DNA of 64,000 bases, taken from positions 118,994-182,993 of the forward strand of contig JBHELD010000006.1 of assembly GCA_046263255.1 (NCBI GenBank). Reading direction: 5' to 3'. The notes below the pieces were generated by a model that was given only the letters and a program-made list of their open reading frames with translations, did no database searches and was not told where the DNA came from. Positions 15,260 through 24,764 of this stretch are shown in pieces. The stretch comes from JALZEG01 sp046263255 (GTDB taxonomy: Bacteria; Actinomycetota; CADDZG01; WHSQ01). A program made the position numbers and the translations under genes. Every line of letters starts with the position of its first letter. Positions within the stretch are counted from its first letter, which is position 1.

Positions 15260-17002
15260 GTGATCAAGAAGCTGCTCGTCGCGAACCGCGGCGAGATCGC
15301 AGTGCGCGTCATACGCGCCTGCCGCGATCTCGACGTTGCGTCGGTCGCCGTCTATTCCGACCTCGACGCCGAAGCCGTCCACACGCGCCTCGCAGACGAG
15401 GCCTACAACGTGGGACCGGGACCCGCGGCGGAGTCCTACCTGCGGATCCCGGCGATCCTCGACGCCGCCCGCCGGGCAGGCGCCGACGCCGTTCATCCCG
15501 GCTACGGCTTCCTTGCGGAGAACGGCGACTTCGCGCGGGCCGTCGTCGACGCGGGTCTTACGTGGGTGGGGCCGGCCGGGGACGTCATCGACGCGATGGG
15601 CGACAAGACCGCGGCCCGGCGAGCCGCCGCCGACGCGGGCGTGCCGACGGTGCCCGGAACGACCGAGCCGGTGACCGACGCCGCGGAGGTGAGGGCGTTC
15701 GTGGCGCAGAACGGGCTCCCGATCGCGATCAAGGCGTCGGCCGGCGGAGGCGGAAAGGGCTTCCGCGTCGTCGTGTCGGAGGATGCGATCGAGGACGCCC
15801 TCGCGGGGGCGGCCCGGGAAGCGCAGGCGTACTTCTCGTCGGCGGACGTGTACCTCGAGCGCTACCTCGAGCGCCCCCGGCACATCGAGATCCAGGTGCT
15901 CGGCGACGCGAGCGGCGTCGTGCTGTCCTTCCCCGAACGCGACTGCTCGCTGCAGCGGCGCCACCAGAAGCTCGTGGAGGAGTCGCCCTCGCCGGCGCTC
16001 GACCAAAGCGTGCGCGAGGCGATGATGGAGGCTGCCGCGCGCGTGTCGAAGCAGGTCGGCTACCGCAACGCCGGCACGATCGAGATGCTGCTCGACGCCG
16101 ACGGCAGTAGCTTCTACTTCCTCGAGATGAACACCCGGCTGCAGGTCGAGCACCCGGTGACGGAGCTCGTGGCGGGCGTGGACCTGGTCAAGTCGCAGCT
16201 GCTGATCGCCGCGGGCGAGCCTCTGGGGTTCGCGCAGGAGGACATCGAGCTGCGCGGCGCCGCGATCGAGTGCCGCGTGAACGCGGAGAACCCGGCCAAG
16301 GGCTTCATGCCGGCGCCGGGCCACGTCGGCCGCTACCGCGAGCCGCAGGGGCCCGGGGTGCGCGTCGACTCGGGGGCCGAGGCGGACTACACGATCCCGC
16401 AGGCGTACGACCCCCTCATCGCGAAGCTCATAACGAGCGGCGCGACGCGCGAGGAGGCGCGCCGGCGGATGCTGCGAGCCCTCGGCGAGTACGTCATCGA
16501 GGGCATCGCGACGACGATCCCGTTCCACCGCCTGATGCTGGCCGACCCGCGTTTCGTCTCGGGGGACTACCACACCGGAACCGTCGAGAAGGAGACGGAC
16601 CTGTCGCCGCTGGCGGACGAGGCGACGCCGCTCGCGCGGCGGGGGCACGGCGCGACGGTCGCGCTGCGCAGCTTCGGCGTCGAGCTGGACGGGAAGCGGT
16701 TCGACGTGAAGCTGCGCGAGATCGTCGAGGAGGCGGGGCCGGAGAGACCGCGGCCCCCGGAGCCCGCCGGCTCCGTCGGTGGCGGCGCGACCGAGGCGCT
16801 GTCCGCGCCGATGCAGGGGACGATCGTAAAGGTGCTGGTCGCCGAAGGGGACGAGGTCGAGGCGGGCCAGGCCGTGTGCGTGCTCGAGGCAATGAAGATG
16901 GAGAACTCGATCCTCGCCGCCCACGCGGGGAAGGTAGAGGAGCTGAAGGTCGAGCCCGGTCAGTCCGTGGAGACCGGCGCGACGATCGCGATCATCCGCT
17001 AG
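15260..17002 (+). CDS. acetyl/propionyl-CoA carboxylase alpha subunit (biotin carboxylase + BCCP)
   Basis: 580 residues starting at GTG 15260. Biotin carboxylase domain: VIKKLLVANRGEIAVRVIRA at the N-terminus, IKASAGGGGKGF ATP-grasp loop (about 160), EMNTRLQVEHPVTELV (about 290). C-terminal biotinyl domain has EAMKMEN at about 544, the Lys being the biotin site. It is a second, distinct alpha subunit from the one at 8971-10644 and has no carboxyltransferase next to it, so its beta partner must be elsewhere or shared. With methylmalonyl-CoA mutase nearby a propionyl-CoA role is plausible. Confidence 0.9.
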   Translation: MIKKLLVANRGEIAVRVIRACRDLDVASVAVYSDLDAEAVHTRLADEAYNVGPGPAAESYLRIPAILDAARRAGADAVHPGYGFLAENGDFARAVVDAGLTWVGPAGDVIDAMGDKTAARRAAADAGVPTVPGTTEPVTDAAEVRAFVAQNGLPIAIKASAGGGGKGFRVVVSEDAIEDALAGAAREAQAYFSSADVYLERYLERPRHIEIQVLGDASGVVLSFPERDCSLQRRHQKLVEESPSPALDQSVREAMMEAAARVSKQVGYRNAGTIEMLLDADGSSFYFLEMNTRLQVEHPVTELVAGVDLVKSQLLIAAGEPLGFAQEDIELRGAAIECRVNAENPAKGFMPAPGHVGRYREPQGPGVRVDSGAEADYTIPQAYDPLIAKLITSGATREEARRRMLRALGEYVIEGIATTIPFHRLMLADPRFVSGDYHTGTVEKETDLSPLADEATPLARRGHGATVALRSFGVELDGKRFDVKLREIVEEAGPERPRPPEPAGSVGGGATEALSAPMQGTIVKVLVAEGDEVEAGQAVCVLEAMKMENSILAAHAGKVEELKVEPGQSVETGATIAIIR

Positions 17003-17011
17003 CGCCGCGCG

Positions 17012-17458
17012 CTAGGGCTTTACGACGAACGCCTTCCGGATGCGCTTCTGCCCGTACTCGACCACGGTCGCGCAGGTGGTCTCCGCGACCTCGTCGTACG
17101 CGATTCCCACGAGCCGCGCCGGTCCCGGACGGACGTGCTCGCGCTTCAGCTTCAGCTTCGCGACCGCGCGCCCCGCCGAGTCGGTCATCTCGATGTCGAC
17201 CAACAGCGCCTTGCGGTACGGGACGATCGCGACGAACTTGACGTTCGCCGCGGGCGTCCCGGTGTCACGGCGGGTCACCGTCGCCTCGACCCGCACCGTC
17301 TCGCCGATCCGGTAGACCTTCCGACCGACGTCCAGCGCGACGTCGTACGAGCGGACCCAGACGGTCTCGCAGTCCGGCGCGGCCACCGCCGCTCCCGAGA
17401 GGAGCCCGCCGCCGACCAGGGCCGTGCAGAGAGCCAGCCACAGCGAACGGAACCTCAT
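17012..17458 (-). CDS. small secreted protein of unknown function
   Basis: 148 residues from ATG 17458, preceded by GAGGTGAGG; a GTG three codons upstream is the alternative. A signal peptide is obvious (LWLALCTALVGGGLLSGAAVAAP). The mature part, about 120 residues, is beta-rich (VYRIGETVRVEATVTRRDTG, AVAKLKLKREHV) and resembles an immunoglobulin-like or CARDB-type domain, with one conserved-looking Cys near each end (PDCETVW and TTCATVV) that could form a disulfide. Function not recognised. Confidence 0.72.
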   Translation of the reverse strand: MRFRSLWLALCTALVGGGLLSGAAVAAPDCETVWVRSYDVALDVGRKVYRIGETVRVEATVTRRDTGTPAANVKFVAIVPYRKALLVDIEMTDSAGRAVAKLKLKREHVRPGPARLVGIAYDEVAETTCATVVEYGQKRIRKAFVVKP

Positions 17459-17574
17459 CGGCCTCACCTCGCAAAAGAGCGGATGGGGGCGGCCGCACGC
17501 GCCGGCGACGCCCTTATGTCCGATTGTTCCCCATTTTCACGGGCCATTCCCCGGTGCGCCGTGGCCGGATTGGG

Positions 17575-17973
17575 TCACGTCCAGTATCTGGCGTCCTTGA
17601 CCTTGACGCCCGGGCGCTCCCGGCGCATGTCCTCGGTCCCGACCACCATGTCGCCGTCCAGCGTCGAGTAGAGCACCTCGACGTTGCGGTCGGCCTCCTT
17701 GTACCGTGCGAGCGTCTCGACCATGCCGTCGCCGTCGGCGACCGGCAGGATCTCCACGTCATGCGCCGCCGCGACCTCGAACCCGGCATGCTCCAGAGCG
17801 CCGCGGGCGACCTCCCCGTCGGCGACGAGGAAGTGCAGGTATCCCCAGCGCTCGCCCGGGCGAAGGTCGCCGCACACGCCCTCGACGGCGATGCCCGCTG
17901 CGGCGAGGACGTCGCAGGCGGCGGTGACCATCCCGGGCCGGTTGGGCAGAGCCAGCCGCAAGTCCGTGCTCAT
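17575..17973 (-). CDS. ACT-domain protein
   Basis: 132 residues, ATG 17973 after GGGAGG. The N-terminus LRLALPNRPGMVTAACDVLAAAGI is a typical ACT ligand-binding half, and the middle block (residues about 45-90) is the second strand-helix unit. The C-terminal YKEADRNVEVLYSTLDGDMVVGTED is less typical. Probably an amino-acid- or small-ligand-sensing regulator or adaptor. It lies between a secreted protein and pyruvate kinase genes without tight coupling. Confidence 0.72.
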   Translation of the reverse strand: MSTDLRLALPNRPGMVTAACDVLAAAGIAVEGVCGDLRPGERWGYLHFLVADGEVARGALEHAGFEVAAAHDVEILPVADGDGMVETLARYKEADRNVEVLYSTLDGDMVVGTEDMRRERPGVKVKDARYWT

Positions 17974-18068
17974 CGGCGAACCTCCCGCTAGTCCGGCTAT
18001 GCCGAAAGACTCCGCGCCCGTCTCGGCGCCGTCAAGTGGGAGAGCACCGAGATCGCCCTCGTACGGGC

Positions 18069-19487
18069 TCACGCGGTGATCACGCGGACGAAGTCGGTTC
18101 CCCCCGGCCGCGCGTCGGGGCCTCCCGCCACCACCACGACGACGTCGTCCGGCTTCACCGCGCCCGCGTCGAGCGCCGCCTTCAGCGCGACGTCGACCTC
18201 TTCCCCAGGGGCGCCGCGCGAGAGCTCGCCGGCGGAACCGAGCGGCACGACGCCCCACGCCAGCGCGAGCATCGCCCTCGGGTGCGAGAACGGCGATATC
18301 CCGACGATCGTCATCGGGGGCCGGAACGCGGCGACCCTCAGCGCGGTCGAGCCCGTCCGCGTCGGGCAGAGGATCGCCGCCGCCTTCAGGTCGATCGCGG
18401 CCTGCACGCCGGCGTGAGCGGTCGCCCACGACACGGGATCTTCGTCGTGCAGGTCGTCCGTCGCCGGCGCGCGGTGCTCGCGATGGGAGCTCTCAGCGGC
18501 CGTGATGATCCCGTCCATCACCTTCACCACCTCGACCGGGTGATCGCCGACCGCGGTCTCCTCCGACAGCATCAGCGCATCGGTCCCGTCCAGCACCGCG
18601 TTCGCGACGTCGGCGACCTCGGCGCGCGTCGGGAGCGGAGCCCGCGTCATCGACTCGAGCATCTGCGTCGCGGTGATCACGGGCTTCCCCGCGTAGTTGC
18701 ACGCCTGGATGATCCTCTTCTGAAGCAGCGGAAGCTCCGACAGCCGCGTCTGGATCCCGAGGTCCCCGCGCGCGACCATGACCGCGTCGGCCTCATCGAC
18801 GATGGCGGCCAGGTTCGTCACCGCCGACCGCGTCTCGATCTTCGCCACGAGCATCGGCGGGTCGGTCGTCGGAAGCTCCGCGCGCACGCGCCGCAGGTCG
18901 TCGTCGTCGCGCACGAACGAGAGCCCGAGGAAGTCGGCCTTGAGGTCGAGCGCGGTCGCCAGCGCGGCGCGGTCGCCGGACGTGAACGGCTCGATGCGGC
19001 CCTCGTGCTGGGGCAGGTGCATGCCCTTGCGCGACCGGAGCACACCGCCGCGCACGACCTGCGTGCGGACCTCGCCCGCATCCGCGGCCGCGACCTCGAG
19101 GACGATCTCGCCGTCGGCGAGGAAGATCTGGTCGCCTCTCGTCACGATCTGCGGCAACGCGGCGAGGGACGTGGAGACGCGACGCTCGTCGCCCCCGACG
19201 TGCTCGGCCGTCAGCACGAACGGCCGCCCGGGCTCGAGCGTGACCTCGCCCCCGGCGATCGGTCCCGTCCTGATCTTCGGCCCCGGCAGGTCCGCGAGGA
19301 CGGCGACCACGCGGCCGAGCGCGGCGGCCTCCTCCCGGGCGATGCGAGCGGCCTGTGCGTGCGCCTCGGGGCTGGGATGGGCGAGGTTCAGCCTGACGAC
19401 GTCGACGCCCGCGGCGACCATGTCGCGGAGCACCGGACGGCTGCGGCTCGCGGGCCCCGCGGTCGCGACGATCTTCGCTCTCCGCAT
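18069..19487 (-). CDS. pyk: pyruvate kinase
   Basis: 472 residues. Converts PEP and ADP to pyruvate and ATP. Starts MRRAKIVATAGPAS; the phosphate/K+ site region reads RLNLAHPSPEAH instead of the usual RLNFSHG, LADLPGPKIRTG follows, the catalytic Lys/Glu are in LVAKIET and the ADP/Mg loop in VARGDLGIQ; C-terminal domain with TRTGSTALRVAAFRP. ATG 19487 is chosen because TATCCA (19499-19494) sits 6 nt upstream as a leaderless -10; the seven extra codons upstream have no support. Confidence 0.93.
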   Translation of the reverse strand: MRRAKIVATAGPASRSRPVLRDMVAAGVDVVRLNLAHPSPEAHAQAARIAREEAAALGRVVAVLADLPGPKIRTGPIAGGEVTLEPGRPFVLTAEHVGGDERRVSTSLAALPQIVTRGDQIFLADGEIVLEVAAADAGEVRTQVVRGGVLRSRKGMHLPQHEGRIEPFTSGDRAALATALDLKADFLGLSFVRDDDDLRRVRAELPTTDPPMLVAKIETRSAVTNLAAIVDEADAVMVARGDLGIQTRLSELPLLQKRIIQACNYAGKPVITATQMLESMTRAPLPTRAEVADVANAVLDGTDALMLSEETAVGDHPVEVVKVMDGIITAAESSHREHRAPATDDLHDEDPVSWATAHAGVQAAIDLKAAAILCPTRTGSTALRVAAFRPPMTIVGISPFSHPRAMLALAWGVVPLGSAGELSRGAPGEEVDVALKAALDAGAVKPDDVVVVVAGGPDARPGGTDFVRVITA

Positions 19488-19542
19488 GCCCGCTGGATAC
19501 CACCACAATCGTGCCGGCGCGTATCCGTTCTCCGAAGACGCG

Positions 19543-20211
19543 TCAGATCCCCGTGATGCGGATGCCGCTCCTGTCCGTGTCGTACCGGTGGTTGATCCCG
19601 ATCAGCAGGGCGGTCAGGGGCTCCACCAGGCGCGCGTTCTCCAGCGGCCCCGCGTCGACGAACCTCAGCCCCGGGATCGCCTCGACCAGCTCCTGCACCG
19701 CGGGCTTCGCCGACTTCGGCCCGCACACGAGCACGTCGCCCTCCATGTCGCTCTCCAGGTCGTTGAGCGCGACCGCGGCAAGCGAATGGAATGCCGCGCA
19801 GGTACGTGTTCCCTTCGGCAGGATCGCAGCAGCCTGCTGCGCAGCCGAGCCCTCCCAGACGCCGAGCGTGTGCGTCGCCCTCGCGCCCACCGCCGCCGCG
19901 ACCGGGACGGTACCGTCGACCACCACCGAGTCGGGCCGGATGCTCTCGGCGATCGACCTGTAGATCGTCGCCTGCGCCGCGAACGGGACCGTTACGACCA
20001 CGAGCTCGGACGACGCCGCGGCGGCCGCGTTCTCGAGCCCCGAGGCGGCGGCGCCGGCGACCCGGTCGACCAGCCTCGTCGCCGCGTCCCGCGCCCGGCC
20101 CTCGTCGCGCGAGCCGATGACGATCTCGATCCCCGCGCGCGCCCACCGCGACGCGAGACCGAAGCCCTCTTCGCCGGTCCCCCCGATGACGGCGACCTTC
20201 TGCGGGCGCAT
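19543..20211 (-). CDS. npdG: NADPH-dependent F420 reductase (F420H2:NADP+ oxidoreductase)
   Basis: 222 residues with an N-terminal Rossmann dinucleotide motif VAVIGGTGEEGFGLASRWA and the family pattern VVVTVPFAAQ and AFHSLAAVALND (F420-side). It shuttles hydride between NADPH and coenzyme F420, which implies an F420-using actinobacterium. ATG 20211 overlaps the mutase stop by one base (TGATG), so it is co-transcribed with methylmalonyl-CoA mutase. Homologues also include archaeal Fno. Confidence 0.87.
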   Translation of the reverse strand: MRPQKVAVIGGTGEEGFGLASRWARAGIEIVIGSRDEGRARDAATRLVDRVAGAAASGLENAAAAASSELVVVTVPFAAQATIYRSIAESIRPDSVVVDGTVPVAAAVGARATHTLGVWEGSAAQQAAAILPKGTRTCAAFHSLAAVALNDLESDMEGDVLVCGPKSAKPAVQELVEAIPGLRFVDAGPLENARLVEPLTALLIGINHRYDTDRSGIRITGI

Positions 20212-21785
20212 CAGAGCGCCTTCGGCTCGTACTCCCCGAACACCTCGCGGAGCACGTCCGAGACCTCACCGAGCGTCGCGTACGCCGCGAGGGCGTCGCG
20301 CATCGGGTACAGGAGATTGTCGTGGCCGCGGGCCGCCTCCCCGAGCGCCTTGAGCGCCGCGTCCACCGCCGCCCCGTCACGCTGGGCGCGGACCTTCTGC
20401 GTGCGCGCGACCTGACGCCGCTCGAGCTCCGGATCGAGCGCGTGCAGCTCGACGTCCTCCTCGCGCTCGGCGACGAACCGGTTGACGCCGACGACCACGC
20501 GCTCGCCGCTCTCGACGCCCTGCGTGATCCGGTACGCCGCGTCCTCGATCTCGTTCTTGATCCAGCCCGACTCGATCGCCTCGACCGCGCCGCCCAGAAC
20601 GTCGATCCGTTCGAGGTACTCGCGCGCGAGCGACTCCAGCTCGTCGGTGAGGCTCTCTACGAACCACCCACCGCCGAGCGGATCGACCGTGTCGGTGACG
20701 CCGGACTCGTAGCCGATCACCTGCTGCGTGCGCAGGGCGATCGTCGCCGCCTTCTCGCTCGGGAGAGCGAGCGCCTCGTCGAAGGAGTTCGTGTGCAGCG
20801 ACTGGGTCCCCCCGAGCACCGCCGCCAGCGCCTCGAGCGCGGTTCGAACGATGTTGTTCTCGGGCTGCTGCGCCGTCAGCGTCGCGCCGCCCGTCTGCGT
20901 GTGGAACCGGAGCATCATCGACTTCGCGCTCGTGGCGCCGAAGCGCTCCTTCATCACCTTCGCCCACAGCCTGCGAGCGGCGCGGAACTTCGCCACCTCT
21001 TCGAAGAAGTTCATGTGGCAGGCGAAGAAGAACGAGAGTCGCGGCGCGAACTCGTCGACCTTCAGACCTGCGTCCGTCGCCGCCTGCACGTACGCGATCC
21101 CGTCGGCGATCGTGAACGCGATCTCCTGCGCCGCGGTGCAGCCGGCCTCGCGCATGTGGTAGCCGGAGATCGAGATCGTGTTCCAGCGCGGGAGCCGGTC
21201 GCGGCAGTAGGCGAAGAGGTCGGTGACGATCCGCATCGAGGGCCGCGGGGGGTAGATGTACGTCCCGCGCGCCGCGTACTCCTTCAGGATGTCGTTCTGC
21301 GTCGTTCCTGAGATGCGCTCGGGGCCGACGCCTTGCTTCTCGGCCACGAGCTCGTAGAGGAGCAGCAGGATCGACGCCGTCGCGTTGATGGTCATCGAGG
21401 TGGACGCCTCCCCGAGCGGGATCCCGTCGAAGAGCAGCTCCATGTCGGCGAGCGAGTCGATCGCGACGCCGACCCGTCCGACCTCTGCCTCGGCCTTCGG
21501 GTGGTCCGAGTCGTAGCCCATCTGCGTCGGGAGGTCGAAGGCGACCGAGAGGCCCGTCTGCCCCGCGCGAAGCAGATAACGGAATCGCTCGTTCGTCGCC
21601 TCCGCGCTCCCGAACCCCGCGTACTGCCGCATGGTCCACAGCCGGTCGCGGTACATGCCCTTGTGGATGCCGCGGGTGAAGGGCCACTCGCCCGGCGTCC
21701 CGAGCTCGGAGCCGTCCGCGCGCGGTCCGTACAGAGGCTGTATCGGGATGCCGGAATCGGTGCGGCGTTGTTGGGTCACGATCAC
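20211..21785 (-). CDS. methylmalonyl-CoA mutase large (catalytic) subunit, lacking the B12-binding domain
   Basis: 524 residues of the substrate-binding TIM barrel only; the cobalamin domain (DxHxxG) is absent, as in two-subunit mutases where a small protein of about 130 residues supplies it. That partner is not in the window. Substrate-specificity residues look like methylmalonyl-CoA mutase: Tyr55 in RQYAGFG and Arg173 in AARGTYIYPP, where isobutyryl-CoA mutases carry Phe and Gln. GTG 21785 has AGGAGG 8 nt upstream. Links propionyl-CoA to succinyl-CoA. Confidence 0.88.
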   Translation of the reverse strand: MIVTQQRRTDSGIPIQPLYGPRADGSELGTPGEWPFTRGIHKGMYRDRLWTMRQYAGFGSAEATNERFRYLLRAGQTGLSVAFDLPTQMGYDSDHPKAEAEVGRVGVAIDSLADMELLFDGIPLGEASTSMTINATASILLLLYELVAEKQGVGPERISGTTQNDILKEYAARGTYIYPPRPSMRIVTDLFAYCRDRLPRWNTISISGYHMREAGCTAAQEIAFTIADGIAYVQAATDAGLKVDEFAPRLSFFFACHMNFFEEVAKFRAARRLWAKVMKERFGATSAKSMMLRFHTQTGGATLTAQQPENNIVRTALEALAAVLGGTQSLHTNSFDEALALPSEKAATIALRTQQVIGYESGVTDTVDPLGGGWFVESLTDELESLAREYLERIDVLGGAVEAIESGWIKNEIEDAAYRITQGVESGERVVVGVNRFVAEREEDVELHALDPELERRQVARTQKVRAQRDGAAVDAALKALGEAARGHDNLLYPMRDALAAYATLGEVSDVLREVFGEYEPKAL

Positions 21786-21833
21786 ATGCTAAGCCTCCTC
21801 TGCGGACCGGGCGGGGAAGTAGGATGCGGCCCG

Positions 21834-22253
21834 ATGGCGACCGTCGAAGAGGTCTACAAGAAGCACAAGCCGAAGGCGTTCACCGCGGAGAGACGTCCGA
21901 CCTCGTTCGAAGTCTGGTCGTGGTTCTTCATGCGCCTCTCGGGGATCGTGCTCCTCTTCCTCGTCCTCATCCACCTCTTCGTGATGCACGTCGTGGGCTC
22001 CGGGGTCGAGCGCGTGAACTTCGCCTTCGTCGCGTCGCGGTGGGACAACGTCGGGTGGAAGACGTTCGACTGGCTGATGCTGTTCCTCAGCCTCCTGCAC
22101 GGCGCGAACGGGCTGCGGATCGTCGTCGAGGACTACGTCCACAACGCGGCATGGCGCGTGACGGTCAAGTCGCTCCTTTACGCCACCGCCGCGGTCCTCA
22201 TGGTGATGGGCACGGCCGTCATCGTGACCTTCGACCCGAACGTGGGCGGCTGA
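21834..22253 (+). CDS. succinate dehydrogenase membrane anchor (cytochrome b-type subunit)
   Basis: 139 residues, three transmembrane helices at roughly 29-51, 76-97 and 112-135. RLSGIVLLFLVLIHLFVMH and LFLSLLHGANGLRIVVED each carry His residues in the positions used as haem b ligands in SdhC/SdhD. Only one anchor gene precedes sdhA, where most actinobacterial operons have sdhC and sdhD. A TAGGAT 8 nt before the ATG (21820-21825) may be a leaderless -10 box, or AGGA may serve as ribosome binding site. Confidence 0.85.
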   Translation: MATVEEVYKKHKPKAFTAERRPTSFEVWSWFFMRLSGIVLLFLVLIHLFVMHVVGSGVERVNFAFVASRWDNVGWKTFDWLMLFLSLLHGANGLRIVVEDYVHNAAWRVTVKSLLYATAAVLMVMGTAVIVTFDPNVGG

Positions 22254-22257
22254 GCGA

Positions 22258-23994
22258 GTGGCGAGGTTCCACACCTACGACGCAGACATAGTCGGCGCCG
22301 GTGGGGCCGGGCTGCGCGCCGCGCTCGAGGCGGGCAAGAGGTGCAAGACGGCCGTCGTCTCGAAGCTCTACCCGACCCGGTCGCACACCGGGGCGGCGCA
22401 GGGCGGCATGTGCGCGGCGCTCGCGAACGTCGAGGAGGACTCCTGGGAGTGGCACGCGTTCGACACCGTGAAGGGGTCGGACTTCCTCGCCGACCAGGAC
22501 GCCGTCGACGTCATGTGCAAGGAGGCGGTGGACGCGGTCCTCGAGCTCGAGCGCATGGGGCTCCCGTTCAACCGCACCCCCGACGGACGGATCGACCAGC
22601 GCCGCTTCGGCGGGCACACGCGCAACCACGGCGAGGCTGCGGTGAAGCGGGCCTGCTACGCCGCCGACCGGACCGGGCACATGATCCTGCAGACCCTCTA
22701 CCAGCAGTGCAACAAGGAGGGGGTCGAGTTCTACGACGAGTTCTTCGTGCTCGACCTGATGATGGTCGACGGGTCGTGCGCCGGGATCGTCGCCTACGAG
22801 ATCGCGACCGGCGACATCCACGTCTTCCACTCGAAGTCGGTCCTGTTCGCGACCGGCGGCTTCGGCAAGATGTTCAAGATCACGTCGAACGCGCACACGC
22901 TCACCGGCGACGGCCCCGGCGTCGCGTTCGACAGCGGTCTCCCTCTCGAGGACATGGAGTGCTTCCCGTTCCACCCGACGGGCCTCTATGGGCTGGGGAT
23001 CCTGCTCTCGGAGGCCGCCCGCGGCGAAGGGGGGATCCTCCGCAACGCCGGCGGCGAGCGCTTCATGGAGCGGTACGCGCCGACGATCAAGGACCTCGCG
23101 CCGCGCGACATGGTGTCTCGGGCCGAGTTCTTCGAGATCCAGGAGGGGCGCGGGGCCGGGCCGAAGAAGGACTACATCCTGCTCGACCTCACGCACCTCG
23201 ACGCCGAGGTGATCGAGACCAAGCTCCCCGACATCACGGAGTTCGCCCGCACGTACCTCAACGTGGAGCCGCTCAGCGAAGGCGTCCCGATCGTCCCGAC
23301 CGCGCACTACGCGATGGGCGGGATCCCGACGAACGTGAACGCGGAGGTCCTGAGCAACCACTGGGGCGACGTCGTCGGGGGCTTCTACGCCGCCGGCGAG
23401 TGCGCGTGCGTCTCCGTCCACGGTGCCAACAGGCTCGGGACGAACTCGCTGCTGGACATAGTGGTGTTCGGACGCCGCGGGGGGCTGAACATGGCCGAGC
23501 ACGCGGCCACGCACCCGCTGGTCGACATCCCGGAGGACCCGCACCTTCCCGCGCAGCGCCGGCTTGCGTCCTTCTACAAGACGGACGGCGTCGAGTCGAC
23601 CGCGCACATCCGCAAGACGCTCCAGGAGGACATGATGGAAAACGCCTCCGTGGTGCGGACGGAGGAGTCGCTCGCGAAGGCTCTGGAGACGGTCCGCGAG
23701 CTGAAGCAGCGATACGCCCAAGCGCCGGTGCGCGACCGGTCGCGCGTGTACAACACCGAGATCGTCGAGCACATCGAGCTGGGGTTCCTCCTCGACATGG
23801 CGGAGGCTCTGGTCGTGTCGGCACGCGCCCGCACGGAGAGCCGCGGCGGCCACTACCGCGAGGACCACAAGATGCGCGAGGACGACCACTGGATGAAGCA
23901 CACCTTCGCCACGCGCACCACCGACGGCGAGATCACGCTGGACTACAAGGACGTGACGATGGGGCGGTACGAGCCGGTCGAGAGGAAGTACTAA
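22258..23994 (+). CDS. sdhA: succinate dehydrogenase flavoprotein subunit
   Basis: 578 residues from GTG 22258, four bases after the anchor gene. FAD-binding GAGGAGLRAALEAG (residues about 13-27), covalent-flavin His in RSHTGAAQGGM, substrate residues in FPFHPTGLYG and the catalytic Arg/His region RDMVSRAEFFEI and PTAHYAMGGIPT. Oxidises succinate to fumarate at the inner face of the membrane as part of complex II with the anchor and SdhB. Confidence 0.95.
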   Translation: MARFHTYDADIVGAGGAGLRAALEAGKRCKTAVVSKLYPTRSHTGAAQGGMCAALANVEEDSWEWHAFDTVKGSDFLADQDAVDVMCKEAVDAVLELERMGLPFNRTPDGRIDQRRFGGHTRNHGEAAVKRACYAADRTGHMILQTLYQQCNKEGVEFYDEFFVLDLMMVDGSCAGIVAYEIATGDIHVFHSKSVLFATGGFGKMFKITSNAHTLTGDGPGVAFDSGLPLEDMECFPFHPTGLYGLGILLSEAARGEGGILRNAGGERFMERYAPTIKDLAPRDMVSRAEFFEIQEGRGAGPKKDYILLDLTHLDAEVIETKLPDITEFARTYLNVEPLSEGVPIVPTAHYAMGGIPTNVNAEVLSNHWGDVVGGFYAAGECACVSVHGANRLGTNSLLDIVVFGRRGGLNMAEHAATHPLVDIPEDPHLPAQRRLASFYKTDGVESTAHIRKTLQEDMMENASVVRTEESLAKALETVRELKQRYAQAPVRDRSRVYNTEIVEHIELGFLLDMAEALVVSARARTESRGGHYREDHKMREDDHWMKHTFATRTTDGEITLDYKDVTMGRYEPVERKY

Positions 23995-23996
23995 CC

Positions 23997-24701
23997 ATGG
24001 ACGTGCGGCTCAGGATCCTCCGCTACAACCCCGAAAGCGACGAGCAGCCGCACTTCGAGGACTACACGGTCAAGGCCGAGCCGATGGACCGGCTGCTCGA
24101 CTGCCTCCACGCCGTGAAGTGGTACATCGACTCTTCCCTCGCGTTGCGGCGATCGTGCGCGCACGGCATCTGCGGGTCGGATGCCATGGTGATCAACGGC
24201 GTCAACGCGCTCGCGTGCAAGCTCCTCGTGAAGAACCTCAAGCAGCCGATCACCGTCGAGCCGATCCGGGGGCTGCCCGTCAAGAAGGACCTGATCGTCG
24301 ACATGGAGCCGTTCTTCGCGGGCTACCGCGCGGTCAAGCCGTGGCTGATCACCGACGACGACGACAAGGACAAGTCACGGGAGCGGATCCAGTCGCCGGA
24401 GGATCGGGCGCGCTACGACGACACGACCAAGTGCATCCTCTGCGCCGCGTGCACGACCTCGTGCCCGATCTTCTGGTCGGACGAGGAGTACGTGGGCCCG
24501 GCCGCGATCGTGAACGCGCACCGGTTCATCTTCGACTCGCGCGACCGCGGGGGCCGCGAGCGGCTCGAGATCCTGTCGCGCAAGGACGGAGCGTTCAAGT
24601 GCCGGACGGTCTTCAACTGCACCGAGGCCTGCCCCCGCGGGATCAAGGTGACGAAGGCGATCCAGGAGGTGAAGAGGGCCTCGCTGTTCCAGTCGCTCTA
24701 G
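23997..24701 (+). CDS. sdhB: succinate dehydrogenase iron-sulfur subunit
   Basis: 234 residues, ATG 23997 two bases after the sdhA stop. The N-terminal [2Fe-2S] domain has Cys residues in RRSCAHGICGSDAM and NALAC; the C-terminal domain has CILCAACTTSCP and CRTVFNCTEACP for the [4Fe-4S] and [3Fe-4S] clusters. It transfers electrons from the flavin to quinone in the anchor. Confidence 0.95.
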   Translation: MDVRLRILRYNPESDEQPHFEDYTVKAEPMDRLLDCLHAVKWYIDSSLALRRSCAHGICGSDAMVINGVNALACKLLVKNLKQPITVEPIRGLPVKKDLIVDMEPFFAGYRAVKPWLITDDDDKDKSRERIQSPEDRARYDDTTKCILCAACTTSCPIFWSDEEYVGPAAIVNAHRFIFDSRDRGGRERLEILSRKDGAFKCRTVFNCTEACPRGIKVTKAIQEVKRASLFQSL

Positions 24702-24764
24702 AGCCGACGCCGGTGCGGCTGCCGAACTAGCCGCTAGCCGCGGCTCCTGATCTAACCTCGGGGC

